A DNA stretch of 64,000 nt from Ancistrus triradiatus. Taxonomy: Eukaryota > Chordata > Actinopteri > Siluriformes > Loricariidae. The stretch spans positions 1 to 64,000 of the forward strand of contig JAJAGP010001356.1 in the NCBI GenBank assembly GCA_025084515.1, given 5' to 3'. Every line of letters begins with the position of its first letter. Positions within the stretch are counted from its first letter, which is position 1. Below the pieces are notes generated by a model. It searched no databases and had not been told where the DNA came from. It saw nothing but the letters and a program-made list of their open reading frames with translations. Position numbers and translations under genes: made by a program. This document shows, piece by piece, positions 11,390 to 21,433 of the stretch.

Positions 11390-12058
11390 GCAATGGCCCC
11401 ATTGGCATCACATATCACCTCAGAGTGCACCCGGAACCAAGCCTGCCGAATTTCGTGGCCGTAGATCAAAAACTGTCTGAGTTACATTCATTGGCCCAGC
11501 CAGGGGCCCCAGTGCCCACCCGGGGTCCTCATGGGCCCCATGGGCATCACATATCACCTCAGATTGCACCCGGGATCCACCTTGTCAAATTTCGTGGCCA
11601 TAGGTTGAAAACTGTCTGAGTTACAGTCATTGGCCCACCCAGGGGCCCCAGTGCCCACCCAGGGTCCTCATGGGCCCCATGGGCATCACATATCACCTCA
11701 GATTGCACCCGGGATCCAAGCCTGCCGAATTTCGTGGCCATAGGTTGAAAACTGTCTGAGTTACAGTCATTGGCCCAGCCAGGGGCCCCAGTGCCCACCC
11801 GGGGTTCTCATGGGCCCCATGGGCATCACAGGTCACCTCAGATTTACACCCGGGATGAAGCCTGCCGAATTTCGTGGCCGTAGGTCGAAAACTGTCTGAG
11901 TTACAGTCATTGGCCCAAACCCAGGGGCCCCAGTGCCCACCCGGGGTCCTCATGGGCCCCTGGGCATCACATATCACCTCAGATTGCACCCGGGATCAAG
12001 CTTGCCAAATTTCGTGGCCATAGGTTGAAAACTGTCTGAGTGACAGATCATTGGCCCA
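11390..12058 (+). repeat. Minisatellite, ~140-bp units (left block)
   Basis: CATTGGCCC marks unit starts at 11489, 11628, 11768, 11908 and 12049, a spacing of 139-141. Each unit carries CCCAGTGCCCACCCGGGG, GGGCATCACATATCACCTCA, GCCGAATTTCGTGGCC and GAAAACTGTCTGAGTTACA. The open frames in it are by-products of the period not being a multiple of three. Confidence 0.93.
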
Positions 12059-14062
12059 TTGATTACAAAATACTTCTTATAACTATAAAGCTCTACATGG
12101 CCTGGCCCCCCACATTAGCTGAGTGACCTCTTAGAGTTTTACAATCTAACTCGTCTACTTCGTTCGCAGGGTGCAGGACTTCTTTTAGTTTTCCTAGAAT
12201 TAAAAAAGTCCACAGCAGGGGGAAAGGCTTTTCATTGGCCCACCCAGTGGCCCCGTGCCCATCCTGGGTCGTATAGGGGCCCCAGGGGCATCACTGCAGA
12301 GAAATATCACCTGGTCCAGATTGACCCGGGAACTCAAGCTTGCCCAATATCGTTTAGACAGGGGTCAGAACAAACGACAAAGTTTTAAGTCTAGGCTAAA
12401 GAATTACTTTTTTTACTTCTTATTGACTAGATTTAAAGCAGTTACATGGCCTTGGGGGTTTGGGGGCGGTCACGGAGTCTCGTGTATTCCCTGACTGCCT
12501 TTGTCCGTATCAAGCCGGGATGGTGTTGATGGGCGGTCTGGCTGAAAACTAGGCCTTGGTCCTACGTGATCCTGGACTCATGCATCGTGCCTTAGAAATA
12601 AGGGCAGAGCTGGTAGTTCATATCAAAGAAGTCTTATGGTGAGTCAGAGACGTTGAGGTTGCTGTCTTGGCTGCCGCTCGTGGGGTTGCCAATTCCGCGT
12701 CACGGCTTTGGATCCCTTCTTGACTTGTGTTTCCTACCAGTTCGCCTCTTTCTATCAGCTTCTAGCTCTGCTCTGCTATCGCTAATGCTGCCGGGGTCTT
12801 CATTGCTTACACTGGCTCAGTGATTGGACATGGCAGCAAGTTGATTGTCAATCACCCCCCAGCTCGATCTACTTGCCACGGATACAGCGGCCAACACAAC
12901 TTTCCTCACGGTTACCGCGGTCTCGCAAACAAAGGATTACTTATGTTCCTCTCAGTAGAATTAAAAAGTCACAGCACGGGGGGAAAGGCTTTCTCTCATA
13001 CATGGCCCCCCAACTATGGAATAAACTTCCCACTATCGTTCTCGAAATTCATGACACCCTCCAAGTTTTAAGGTCTAGGCTAAAGACATACTTATTTACG
13101 CAGGCTTTTGACTAGATTTACAGACCAGGTTGCATGGCCACTTGGGGTTGCTGGGCATAGTCTGGGAGTCATGTCTGACCTGCCTGCCTTGTCCGCTAGC
13201 GGGAGTGTCGAGTGGGCGGGTCTGGCTGAACTAGGCTTCGGTCCTCGTGATCTTGACTCATGCAATCCTTTGCCTTTGAATAAGGGCAGAGCTGGGGGTT
13301 CATAGTCAAAGAGTCTTATGGTGTCAGAGACGTTGGGTTGCTTCTTCTGGCCGCTCGTGGGGTTGCCATGTCTCAACTGATCCTCTTGCTGTGTTTCCTA
13401 CCTGTCTTCTGCGCTCGTGGGTTGCCCAATGTCTCACGTGATCCCTCTTGGGCTGGTTTCCTACACCAGTTCTCCCTCTTTCTAGCTTTCTAGCTATGCT
13501 GCTATAGCTAATGCTGCCGGGGTCTCATGCTACACACGTGGCATCAGTGATTGACATGGGCATCATGATTGTTAATAAACACTGTGCTCTTAATCAATAA
13601 CTAATTACATTTTCTGTTTTCTCTCCGAGCTGTGTTCCGGCAGTTCGGCCCTACACATGATGTACATCTGATGGAGCTCCACTGTGCATAATTCACATTT
13701 TTATCGACCATGACTCCATGACTTAGTTTCGCTCTTAGATTTATCATCATACCCGGGCCACGTAATGTCGATGTTGCATAATTCACATTTTTATTCAAAC
13801 TTTGACTCCATGGACTTTAGTTTCGCTCTTAGATTTATCATCTACGCCGCCCAAGGAGGTTGGGTCCCTTTTTTGAGTCTTGGTCCTCCCAAGGTTTCTT
13901 CCTAGAACTAGGGAGTTTTTCCTTGCCACTGTCGCCCTAGGCTTGCTCAATTTGAGATTGGACGTAGTTATTAGGAGATAATCTAAAATCTGTAAAGTTG
14001 CTTTGAGACAATGCTCCATTGTAAAAAGCGCTATATAAATAAATCTGACTTGACTTGACTTG
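12059..14062 (+). mobile_element. LINE-A 3' end, partly doubled, inside the minisatellite
   Basis: ATTGGCCCA occurs at 12050-12058 and 14063-14071, consistent with a 9-bp target duplication made within a satellite unit. The segment holds two successive LINE-A 3' ends: one from 12059 (reading YKALHGLAPH) to about 12840, a second from about 12845 to the tail GCGCTATATAAATAAATC and TTGACTTGACTTGA at 14062. Between 12236 and about 12360 a satellite-like piece replaces LINE sequence, so this block is chimeric. Confidence 0.8.
12845..13115 (+). pseudogene. LINE-A ORF2 C-terminus
   Basis: The reading KGFLSYMAPQLWNKLPTIV followed by LRSRLKTYLFTQAFD and a stop is the conserved C-terminal end of ORF2 in CR1/L2-group fish LINEs. 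It joins directly to the long 3' UTR, showing that the TTGACTTGA-tailed repeats throughout the window are 3' ends of this LINE. Only the last ~85 residues are present. Confidence 0.8.
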
Positions 14063-15168
14063 ATTGGCCCACCCAGGGGCCCCAGTGCCCACCGGGGTTC
14101 TCATGGGACTCATGGGCATCACAGGTTACCTCAGACTACACCCAGGATGAAGCCTGCCGATTTCGTGGCCGTAGGTCGAAAAGCTGACCAAGTTACAGTC
14201 ATTGGCCCACCCAGGGGCCCCAGTGCCGACCCGGGGTCTACAGGGGCCCCATGGGCATCACATATCACCTCAGATTTGCACCGGGAACCAAGCTTGTTGA
14301 ATTTCGTGGCCGTAGGTAAAAAAACTGACTGAGTTACATTCATTGGCCCACCCAGGGTCCACAGGGCCCACCCAGGGTCCATAGGGGCCCAAATGGGGCA
14401 TCACATATCACCTCAGATTGCACCGGGACCAAGCTTGCCGAATTTCGTGGCCATGGGTTACGGTCATTGGCCTGCCAGGGGGCCCCAGTGCCCAGCCGGG
14501 TCCAGAGGGGTTCAATGGGCATCACATCTCACCTCAGATTGCACCCGAGACCAAGCCTGCCAAAATTTCGTGGCCGTAGGTCAAAAACTGACTGATTTAC
14601 GTTCATTGGCCTGCCAAGGGCCTCTAGTGCCCAGCCGGGGTCCAGAGGGGTCCAATGGGCATCACATGTCACCTCAGATTGCACCCGGGACCAAGCCTGC
14701 CAAATTTCGTGGCCATAGGTTGAAAACTGATTGAGTTACGGTCATTGGCCCCGCTAGGGGCCCCAGTGCCCACCGGGGGGTCTAATAGGGGACCCCATGG
14801 GCATCACAGGTCACCTCAGATTGCACCCGGGACCAAGCTTGCCGAATTTCATGACCGTAGGTCGAAAACTGACTGAGTTACAGTCATTGGCCCACCCAGG
14901 GGCCCCAGTGCCCCACCGGGGGTCTGCAGGGGACCCCATGGGCATCACAGGTCACCTCAGATTGCACCCGGGACCAAAGCTTTGCCGAAGTTCATGGCCG
15001 TAGGTCGAAAACTGACTGAAGTTACAGTCATTGGGCCCACCCAGGGGCCCCAGTGCCCACCCGGGGTCTATAGGGGCCCCATGGGCATCACATATCACCT
15101 CAGATTGCACTCGGGACCAAGCTTGCTGAGTTACGTAGTCCTATGTCAAAAACTGACTGAGTTATGAT
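14063..15168 (+). repeat. Minisatellite, ~140-bp units (right block)
   Basis: Unit starts at 14063, 14200, 14341, 14465, 14604, 14743, 14885 and 15029, spacing 124-144. Units are more diverged in length than in the left block, with small deletions. The array ends in GAGTTATGATTTGTTAATTT before the unique right-hand end of the element. Confidence 0.92.
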
Positions 15169-15390
15169 TTGTTAATTTTTGGCCCATTCATTTCCTATGG
15201 GAGAATTTGGGACTTTGCGGGACCCCTGCAGGGCCCCCCAAAGTCCGACCAGAGAGCCCTATACAAGAACACACCATTCCCGACCGAACCGGACACGATG
15301 GCGCTGGAAACGGGGTCGGTCGGATATCTCGAAAGCTGCGGCAGTTTGAAATCCGGACAAATTTTCGGAATGTTCAGAATCGGATAAAAA

Positions 15391-15423
15391 TAGTGTGGTT
15401 GCCTATATAGGCAAACCACACTA
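15391..15423. repeat. Terminal palindrome of the 11.3-15.4 kb element
   Basis: Left arm TAGTGTGGTTGCCTAT (15391-15406) is followed at once by right arm ATAGGCAAACCACACTA (15407-15423), complementary apart from one extra A. The element ends just after, at CTAA. It would form a hairpin with almost no loop. Confidence 0.9.
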
Positions 15424-15424
15424 A

Positions 15425-15826
15425 TGATGACTTCACTTTAAATGCCTTGTTACAATTGCCGAATAGGCGGCAACATACTTAACTCGTGCTTACTCAAATA
15501 AACTTTGAGGTGTGCAATAAGATCTCTCAGATCTATGCATTGCTTCTTACAATTAACATCAACACTTACAAATGATCGTTGTGTGTCATCCAACTGTGAA
15601 ACAGGGTTTTTTATGGGAACGATAGACATGAGCTTTTAAGGCACTGTACTTAGTGAATTTTTGTTTGCAGTCTGAAAAGCAACATGGATAGTATCTATTT
15701 GCCTCATGTCTATGCAGAATCTGATGATCAACATAACTTTTAATACTTTTCAGGGACATACCACACGAGCGGCATGTAAACTATGGCACAACATATGCCA
15801 TTGTAGCCTACTGGTGGAAAATCTCT
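15425..15826 (-). pseudogene. N-terminal C2H2 zinc-finger part of ZF-TE protein
   Basis: From the ATG at 15801 the minus strand reads MAYVVP, a stop, then CRSCGMSLKSIKSYVDHQIL with trailing His (a C2H2-like finger, about 15775-15710). A second finger reads DCKQKFTKYSALKAHVYRSH (about 15690-15630), then LIAHLKVYLSKHELSMLPP. A third, whose FKVKSSFTSHVSRTH closes only when the 11342-15424 element is removed, spans the insertion site. CTTTTCCACCAG-like sequence at about 15827 could be a splice acceptor. It belongs to the same unit as the segments at 10.1-11.3 kb and 5.4-6.0 kb. Stops and two frame changes are present. Confidence 0.68.
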
Positions 15827-16520
15827 ATATTAGTCTACTCAGCACAAAAGAAAAATACAAACTAGAAAACACCCCTATGCTAAAACTATGTATACAATAA
15901 TATCTGAAGTCTGTGTAACTATGCAAGTTACAGTTCTACAGACCCACTATGCACACACTCACAAACAGCCTCAAGCTAAAGTTGCATGTCTGAAATGTGA
16001 TCAACCACTGCTTTTGGTATTTCACCTTTTTTGTCATCAAAGGCCAGACGTGTTTGGAAGAGTGGCCCGGTGTGTAGCCAATATCGTCACCTGTAGCCAG
16101 TGGGAAAAATACAGCACAATTGTAGTCATGTGCATTTGTACTTATTTGTATGAACGTCAAATGCAAACAACTCGGCACAAGCAATGCAAAATTACATACT
16201 GTTTATACACCTAAACTAAAACGCTTACTTTAAACTACAGTACTTGGTGGTAGCGAACTACCATTAGCTTTATGAAACCATCGTTGAGAAACATTTCTAG
16301 TGTTATGTGCACTGTATTTAGACCTCTTTCTTACCTTCTTCTCCACTTGAGGAATTACCAACAAACGTGAAAATGGCAAAATGGTCTAAGTGTCGAATGA
16401 AAGCCCGCATACTCCCATTCTCTCACTGCAAAAATGTGGCAGTGCCAGTAGGGGAGGAAAACGAACCGACCGATTCCATTCCTATTGGTCTGCTTGTTAA
16501 TTGGTAAAAAAACGTGATTA
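15827..16520 (-). promoter_or_regulatory. Possible first exon and promoter of the ZF-TE unit
   Basis: Upstream of the zinc fingers the minus strand shows AGAAG/GTAAGAAAG near 16340, a good splice-donor match, and a CCAAT motif (GACCAATAGGAATGG) near 16485. This would place a short first exon at about 16340-16440 and an intron of about 500 bases. This is position-based inference; the rest of the stretch has no other identity. Confidence 0.28.
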
Positions 16521-16544
16521 CCAGTGTGTCAATTTTGAATTGAT

Positions 16545-16930
16545 AATGCTTTAAAAATTATTAATGACACTGGCCACATGTGCCATTCACACAGGATTGG
16601 AGAAGGGCTGCGATGGCGGCGTTGTAAGATGGTGAGAGGTGTACTCTGAGGCCCCCTCCTCGGTTTAGGGATAGACGTTCCCTTTTTACAAATGGTGTGT
16701 GTCAATCTGCATATTAAACTGACCACCGGTCCACTGTTATGCAATGGTGCTGTATATAAGATTGGGGAAGTTTTCCAACTAACTGAGACTGAAGAAATCA
16801 CTTAGATGAGTGACGAGACTGAAGAAGTCACTTAGATGAGTAACGAAATGTTTCTCCGACAAAACCTATGTCCAGATGAACAGATTCAACTTCTGGGATT
16901 TTCTTACCTGGATTATTGAGCAAGCATCAA
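16545..16930. mobile_element. Penelope-like element remnant with inverted head
   Basis: The right part (about 16700-16930, plus strand) is the Penelope 3' UTR: GAGACTGAAGAAATCACTTA, a partial repeat of that block, then TTTCTCCGACAAAACC and GTCCAGATGAACAGATTCAA. The left part (about 16560-16700) encodes the C-terminus of the GIY-YIG endonuclease on the minus strand (LSLNRGGGLRVHLSPSYN can be followed). The coding piece is thus inverted relative to its own 3' UTR. Compare the colinear copy at 54.4-54.7 kb. Confidence 0.78.
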
Positions 16931-17689
16931 GACGAAACTTAAAATATGCGTTCCGGTTTGTTCAGAAGATCCTAATGAACTTGGATGGACACAAGCTGAA
17001 CACACACATTCAAAATCTCAAAATTAAGATGTTTGCGAGTTTCTTTGAATGGACCAGCATGGCAGTTAGGTTAAATATTCACCAAAAATGCATTGTCTTT
17101 ATGCTCATGTTGATTTTTTAAAATTCGTTGTGATCATGCTGATATTTGAAATAAGATTTTAAAGGAGTTTTTCCAGTGTTAAGTTTTGACTAGGGGAAGG
17201 GTGGATGTTGCTATTAGGATATTAAAACCCATTACATAATTCAGGTAGATAGTTATATTGCTTAATATTCTTGTCATGAATGGCTCAGATCACTTTGTTT
17301 GAGATTTTAGCTAATGGTGTTAAATAGAAAAGCAACTTTTGTTTTTCACTAAACACTGACTGTTAAGCCTCAGCTAATCATGTTGATATTACATATTATT
17401 TTAACAGTTAAATTAAATTGATGGGTTGTTCAAATTGTGACCTAGTCCATTATGTCTTATAAACTTCTGAAGTAAGTTCAATTTCAAAAATGAGTGATGT
17501 ACTCTTATTCAGTTGTTGTAGTTTGAGTTGGGACAACACATTAAAAGCTGCCCTCAATTTAACTGTTTTCCTCCAGCAAGTTATTTATTTACTTATTTTT
17601 TTTAAGTGAACAGCTTGTTCCTTAAAAGATGAATGTGAAATCCTTTATTAAGAAAAAAAAAGACATGAATGTTTTCTAGGTGTTAGTGT
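16931..17689. other. No recognised feature
   Basis: AT-rich sequence with no coding frame or repeat that I can identify. Confidence 0.4.
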
Positions 17690-17992
17690 GTATGAATAGT
17701 GTTTCTTTGCAGAACTTGGTGTCCCTGAAAAATGTCCCTTTGTGTGCCAGAAATCTTGCTTGTTTGTGGGTGACCAAATACTTATTTTCCACCATGATTT
17801 ACAATTAAATTCTTCAAAAATCCTACAATGTGATTTCCTGGAATTTTTTTTCTCATTTTGTCACTAATGTTTTTTCTCATTTCCACACATAGTTGAAGTG
17901 TACCTATGATGAAAATTACAGAGCTCTTTTATCTTTCTAAGCAGGGGAACATACACAATCTGTAGATGACTAAATCCTTTTTTGCCCCACTG
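17690..17992 (-). mobile_element. Tc1-like terminal fragment (family D)
   Basis: CTTGCTTGTTTGTGGGTGAC, ATACTTATTTTCCACCATGA and the end TTTTTTGCCCCACTG match the right terminal region of the Tc1 element at 45861-47239. Only this end is present, with no transposase, and it runs into a TG microsatellite. Confidence 0.85.
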
Positions 17993-17994
17993 TG

Positions 17995-18025
<31 letters not shown>

Positions 18026-18150
18026 TGGTATATATATGTGTGGGTAGTATAGGTGTGTGGTGTGTATATATATATATATATATAATATATACGATAGATA
18101 TAGATATATAGATATGAGATATTATATAATATATATAGATATCTATCTTC
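17990..18150. repeat. TG/TA microsatellites
   Basis: A (TG)n run at about 17992-18018 and imperfect (TA)n with GATATA variants at about 18063-18145 separate the Tc1 end from the RTE LINE. Confidence 0.9.
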
Positions 18151-21015
18151 TTCGTCTTCCGGCTTCTCCCTTTATCAGGGGTGCACCACAGCAAGTTAAA
18201 CGTTTCCACCTCACCCTGTCCTCCACGTCCTCTACTGTCACCCCCCAACTCCCTGCATATCTTCATTTACCACAACCAAATAACTCCTCTTTGGTCTTCC
18301 TCTCTGTCTCTTGCCTGGCAGCTCCATCGCCCAACATCCTCCTACCAAATAATCCACTATCCCTCCTCTGCACATGTCCAAAACCATCTCAGTCTTCCCT
18401 CTCGAATTTTGTCTCCCAATTTTCCAACCTGTGCTGTCCCTCTGATGATCTCATTCCTAATCCTGTCCACCCTAGACACTCCTAAAGAGAACCTCAAACA
18501 TCTTAAGTTCTGCCACCCTCAGCTCTGCTTCCTGTCTCTTTGTCAGTGCCATTGTCTCTAACCCATACAACAAGGCTGGTCTCACTACTCTCTTATAAAT
18601 CATTCCTTTCACTTTTGCTGCGACCCTTTGTCACACAGCACTCCTGACACTTCTTCTCCACCCACTCCATCCTGCCTGTACTCTCTTCTTTATTACCTCC
18701 TTTCCGCCACTCCCCATTCCTTGGACAGTTGATCCCAAAGTACCCTGAAACTCCTGGACCTTTGTGACCACTGATCCGTGTAGCCTGACTGTTCCACCTG
18801 CCTCCCTTTCATTTACACCACATGTATTTCTGTCCGTTTACTACAGTTTGACTTTCATTCCTCTCCTTTCCAGATTATACCTCCACCTCTCCAAAGTGTC
18901 TCTTCTACCTGCTCCCTGTTCTCACTACAGATCACAATGTCGTCTGCAAAACATTCATAGTCCCGCACGGCGATTCCTGTCTGACCTAATCTGTTAGTCT
19001 GTCCATCACCAGAGCAAATAAGAAGGGACTCAGGCCGATCCTTGATGCAGTCCCACCTCTAACTTGAAGCTATCTGTCACTCTCCTACAGCACATCTCCC
19101 CGCTGTCACGCTGTTGTCATACATGCCCTGCACTAATCTAACGTACTTTTCAGCCACTCGAGACTTCCTCATACACCACCACAGTTCCTCCCTTGCAACC
19201 CTGTCATAAGCTTTCTCCAAATCCACAAAAGACGCAGTGTAGCTCTTTCTGATCATCTCTATAACTTCTCCCATCAGCAGTCTCAAAGCAAAAATCGCAT
19301 CCATGGTGCTCTTCCCTGGCATGAAACCATACTGTTGTTCATACACTGTCACCCAAAAACTCTGTCTGAGCCTACCTTCCACAACTCTCTCCCAAATCTT
19401 CATTGTGTGGCTCATCAACTTTATGCCCCTGTAAGAGCCACACAAACTCTGTACATTCACCCTTCTGCTTAAAAATCGGTACAAGTAAACTTTCCCTCCA
19501 TTCCTCCAGCATACTCTCATTCACCAGAATTCCATTGAATAATCTAGTCAAAAACACCACTCCCAGCTTTCCTAGACTTTTCCATACCTCAACCAGTATG
19601 TCATCAGGTCCCACTGCCTTTCCGTTCTTCATCCTTTTCAAAGCGTTTCCTCAATTCTTCCTGCGCTAATCTTTGCTACATCCCTGTTCCACAATTTCTA
19701 CACCACCCAGCCTTCTCTCCCTTTCATTTTCTACATTCATCAACTCCTCAAAAATACTCCTTCCATTCTTTCCCTCACCCTCTCCTCACCTGTCAGTACA
19801 TTTCCATTTCTATCCTTGATCACCCTGACATGCTGCAACATCCTTTCCATCTGCTCTATCTCTCTGTCTCGCCAGCAAAATAAACCTCAACTCTTCTCCT
19901 CCTTCCCTACTATCTAACTTTTGATATAACTCATCGTAGCTCTTCTGCTTGGCCTTTGCTACCTCCCTCTTTGCCCGCATCTCCTTGTACTCCTGCCTAC
20001 TCTCCATTAGTCCGTTGTCCCTGTCCCATTTCTTCTTTGCTGACCTCTTTCTCTGAATAACCTTCTGCCACTTCCTCGTTCCACCACCAGGTTTCCTTTT
20101 CATCCTTTGACTGTCCAGAAGACACACCCAGTAAACCTTTCTACCTGTCTGTCTAATTTACTGTTGCTGCTACTACCCAGTCAATCTGGGAGCTCTTTCC
20201 TATCACCCCCAAAATCCACCACCATCTGTCCTTCTAGGTTCCTATCCTTAAACACCAAAACCTTGCCCATCACTTCCTCATCTCTCCTTTATTACCTTCA
20301 CCAATATGACCATTGCAATCTGCACCAATCACCAGTCTCTCCTCCCTGGAATGCTCTCAACCACTTCATCTAACTCCCCCCAGAATCTCTCTTTCTCCTC
20401 TCTCTCTAATTCACAGCCAACCTGTGGTGCATAGCCACTAACAACATTCACCATTAACACCCTCAATTTCCAGCTTCAGAACATATTATCTTATCTGACA
20501 CCCTTTTCACCTCAACGATATTCTTTACAGGACCACACCAACTCCATTTCTCTTCCTATTCACATCATGGTAGAACAGTTTAAACCCTGCACCAATGCAT
20601 CGAGCCTTGCTACCCTTCCACTTTGTCTCCTGCACACACAAAACATCAACCTTTCTCCTCTGCATCATATCAGCCAGATCTCTACCTTTCCCTGTCATCG
20701 TCCCTACATTTAGGGTTGGTACCCTCAGTGCTATATTCTGGCCCCTCCTGATTTCTCTCTGTCTCCTCACATGCTTCCCTCCTCTTCGTCTTCGGCAAAC
20801 AGTAGTCCAATTTCCGCTGGTACCCTGTTTGCTACCAGTACCAGTGGTGGTCGTTGTTAACCCGCGCCGCGACCGATCCGGTATGGTGAAATTATTATGA
20901 ACTCGCATACTTTATTTGGCAAATGTTTTACACCGGATGCCCTTCCTGACGCAACCCTCACCATTTATCTGGGCTTGGGACCGGTACTAGAAATACCCTG
21001 TCTGAGCAATCTAGC
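18150..21015 (-). mobile_element. RTE-clade LINE
   Basis: A minus-strand copy runs from a 5' part (CGGATGCCCTTCCTGACGCA complement region at 20930-20960) through endonuclease, linker and reverse transcriptase to its 3' end near 18150, where it meets TA repeats. The protein blocks are those of the fish RTE group often mislabelled as craniofacial development protein 2. No target duplication was found because microsatellites flank both sides. Confidence 0.85.
18160..20908 (-). pseudogene. RTE endonuclease-reverse transcriptase
   Basis: The single large RTE ORF nicks the target and primes reverse transcription. The endonuclease begins near 20745 with RVPTLNVGTM (catalytic Asn region) and VQETKWKGSKARCIGAGFK (catalytic Glu). 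The linker is basic (RKWQKVIQRKRSAKKKWDRD, about 20050). The polymerase reads KNGKAVGPDDILVEVWKSLG (about 19635), YRGIKLMSHTMKIWERVVEG, YEQQYGFMPGKSTMDAIFAL (about 19330), FVDLEKAYDRVAREELW and the catalytic FADDIVICSENREQ at about 18950. Frame changes occur near 20525, 20120, 19640, 19470 and 19080, so it is inactive. The C-terminal region (18900-18160) is only partly readable. Confidence 0.85.
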
Positions 21016-21022
21016 GGCTGGT

Positions 21023-21111
21023 TTACATGTGTATATACATATATATATATATATAGATGTGTATATATATACATACATCTACATACATATATGTATATTT
21101 ATGTATGTAGA

Positions 21112-21167
<56 letters not shown>
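21023..21167. repeat. AT/GT microsatellite cluster
   Basis: Alternating (TA)n, GTATATATACATACA-type and (TG)n tracts, ending in (AC)5 directly before the Tc1 terminus. Confidence 0.92.
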
Positions 21168-21433
21168 GTTGCAGTCAAAAATATTCAACCCCACAAATAT
21201 TTTAAGTTTTATCAATTTACGTTTTTTTCAAATAGCAAGATTCTGCTTTAGATTGCTTCTTTATGAGCTGAGTTATAAATAAAATCAGAACAGAAAATGC
21301 ATGATGTAGTATTTGTGTGTCACAGTACATTTTGTTAAGATAGCCATGTCACAATTATTCAACCCTTATATAATATTGTTGTTTTTAAAGCTTTCTGGCA
21401 GATTTTATGGACTAAAGTGGACTTGAAACATAA

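Larger units (their letters stand above)
11342..15424 (+). mobile_element. Palindrome-ended, minisatellite-bearing element (Helitron/Helentron-like candidate)
   Basis: The left end is CTAGAGAGGTGCATTTCC and the right end is a near-perfect palindrome followed by CTAA. Removing the element joins GATGTAAA to TGATGACTTC and restores a minus-strand zinc-finger reading (KVKSSFTSHVSRTHKH), so the insertion is precise between A and T with no target duplication (edge ambiguity up to two A). The body is a ~140-bp minisatellite. The 5' subterminal GTGTGGTTGCC repeats one arm of the 3' palindrome. A 3' hairpin, CTRR-type end, A/T target and internal tandem repeats are features of non-autonomous Helitrons or Helentrons; that assignment is inference. 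A shorter copy lies at 21434-21937. Confidence 0.75.

Noticed and set aside
11350..15003. Series of 60-110 codon frames on both strands of the minisatellite
   Set aside because: Tandem repetition of a GC-rich unit yields open frames in all phases; none continues beyond the array or has a domain.
11390..15168. Possible CRISPR-like repeat-spacer array
   Set aside because: The whole ~140-bp unit is repeated, with no short conserved repeat plus unique spacers, and the DNA is a fish genome.
18057..18561. Plus-strand frames of 126-142 codons at 18.0-18.6 kb
   Set aside because: They are opposite-strand shadows of the RTE ORF.
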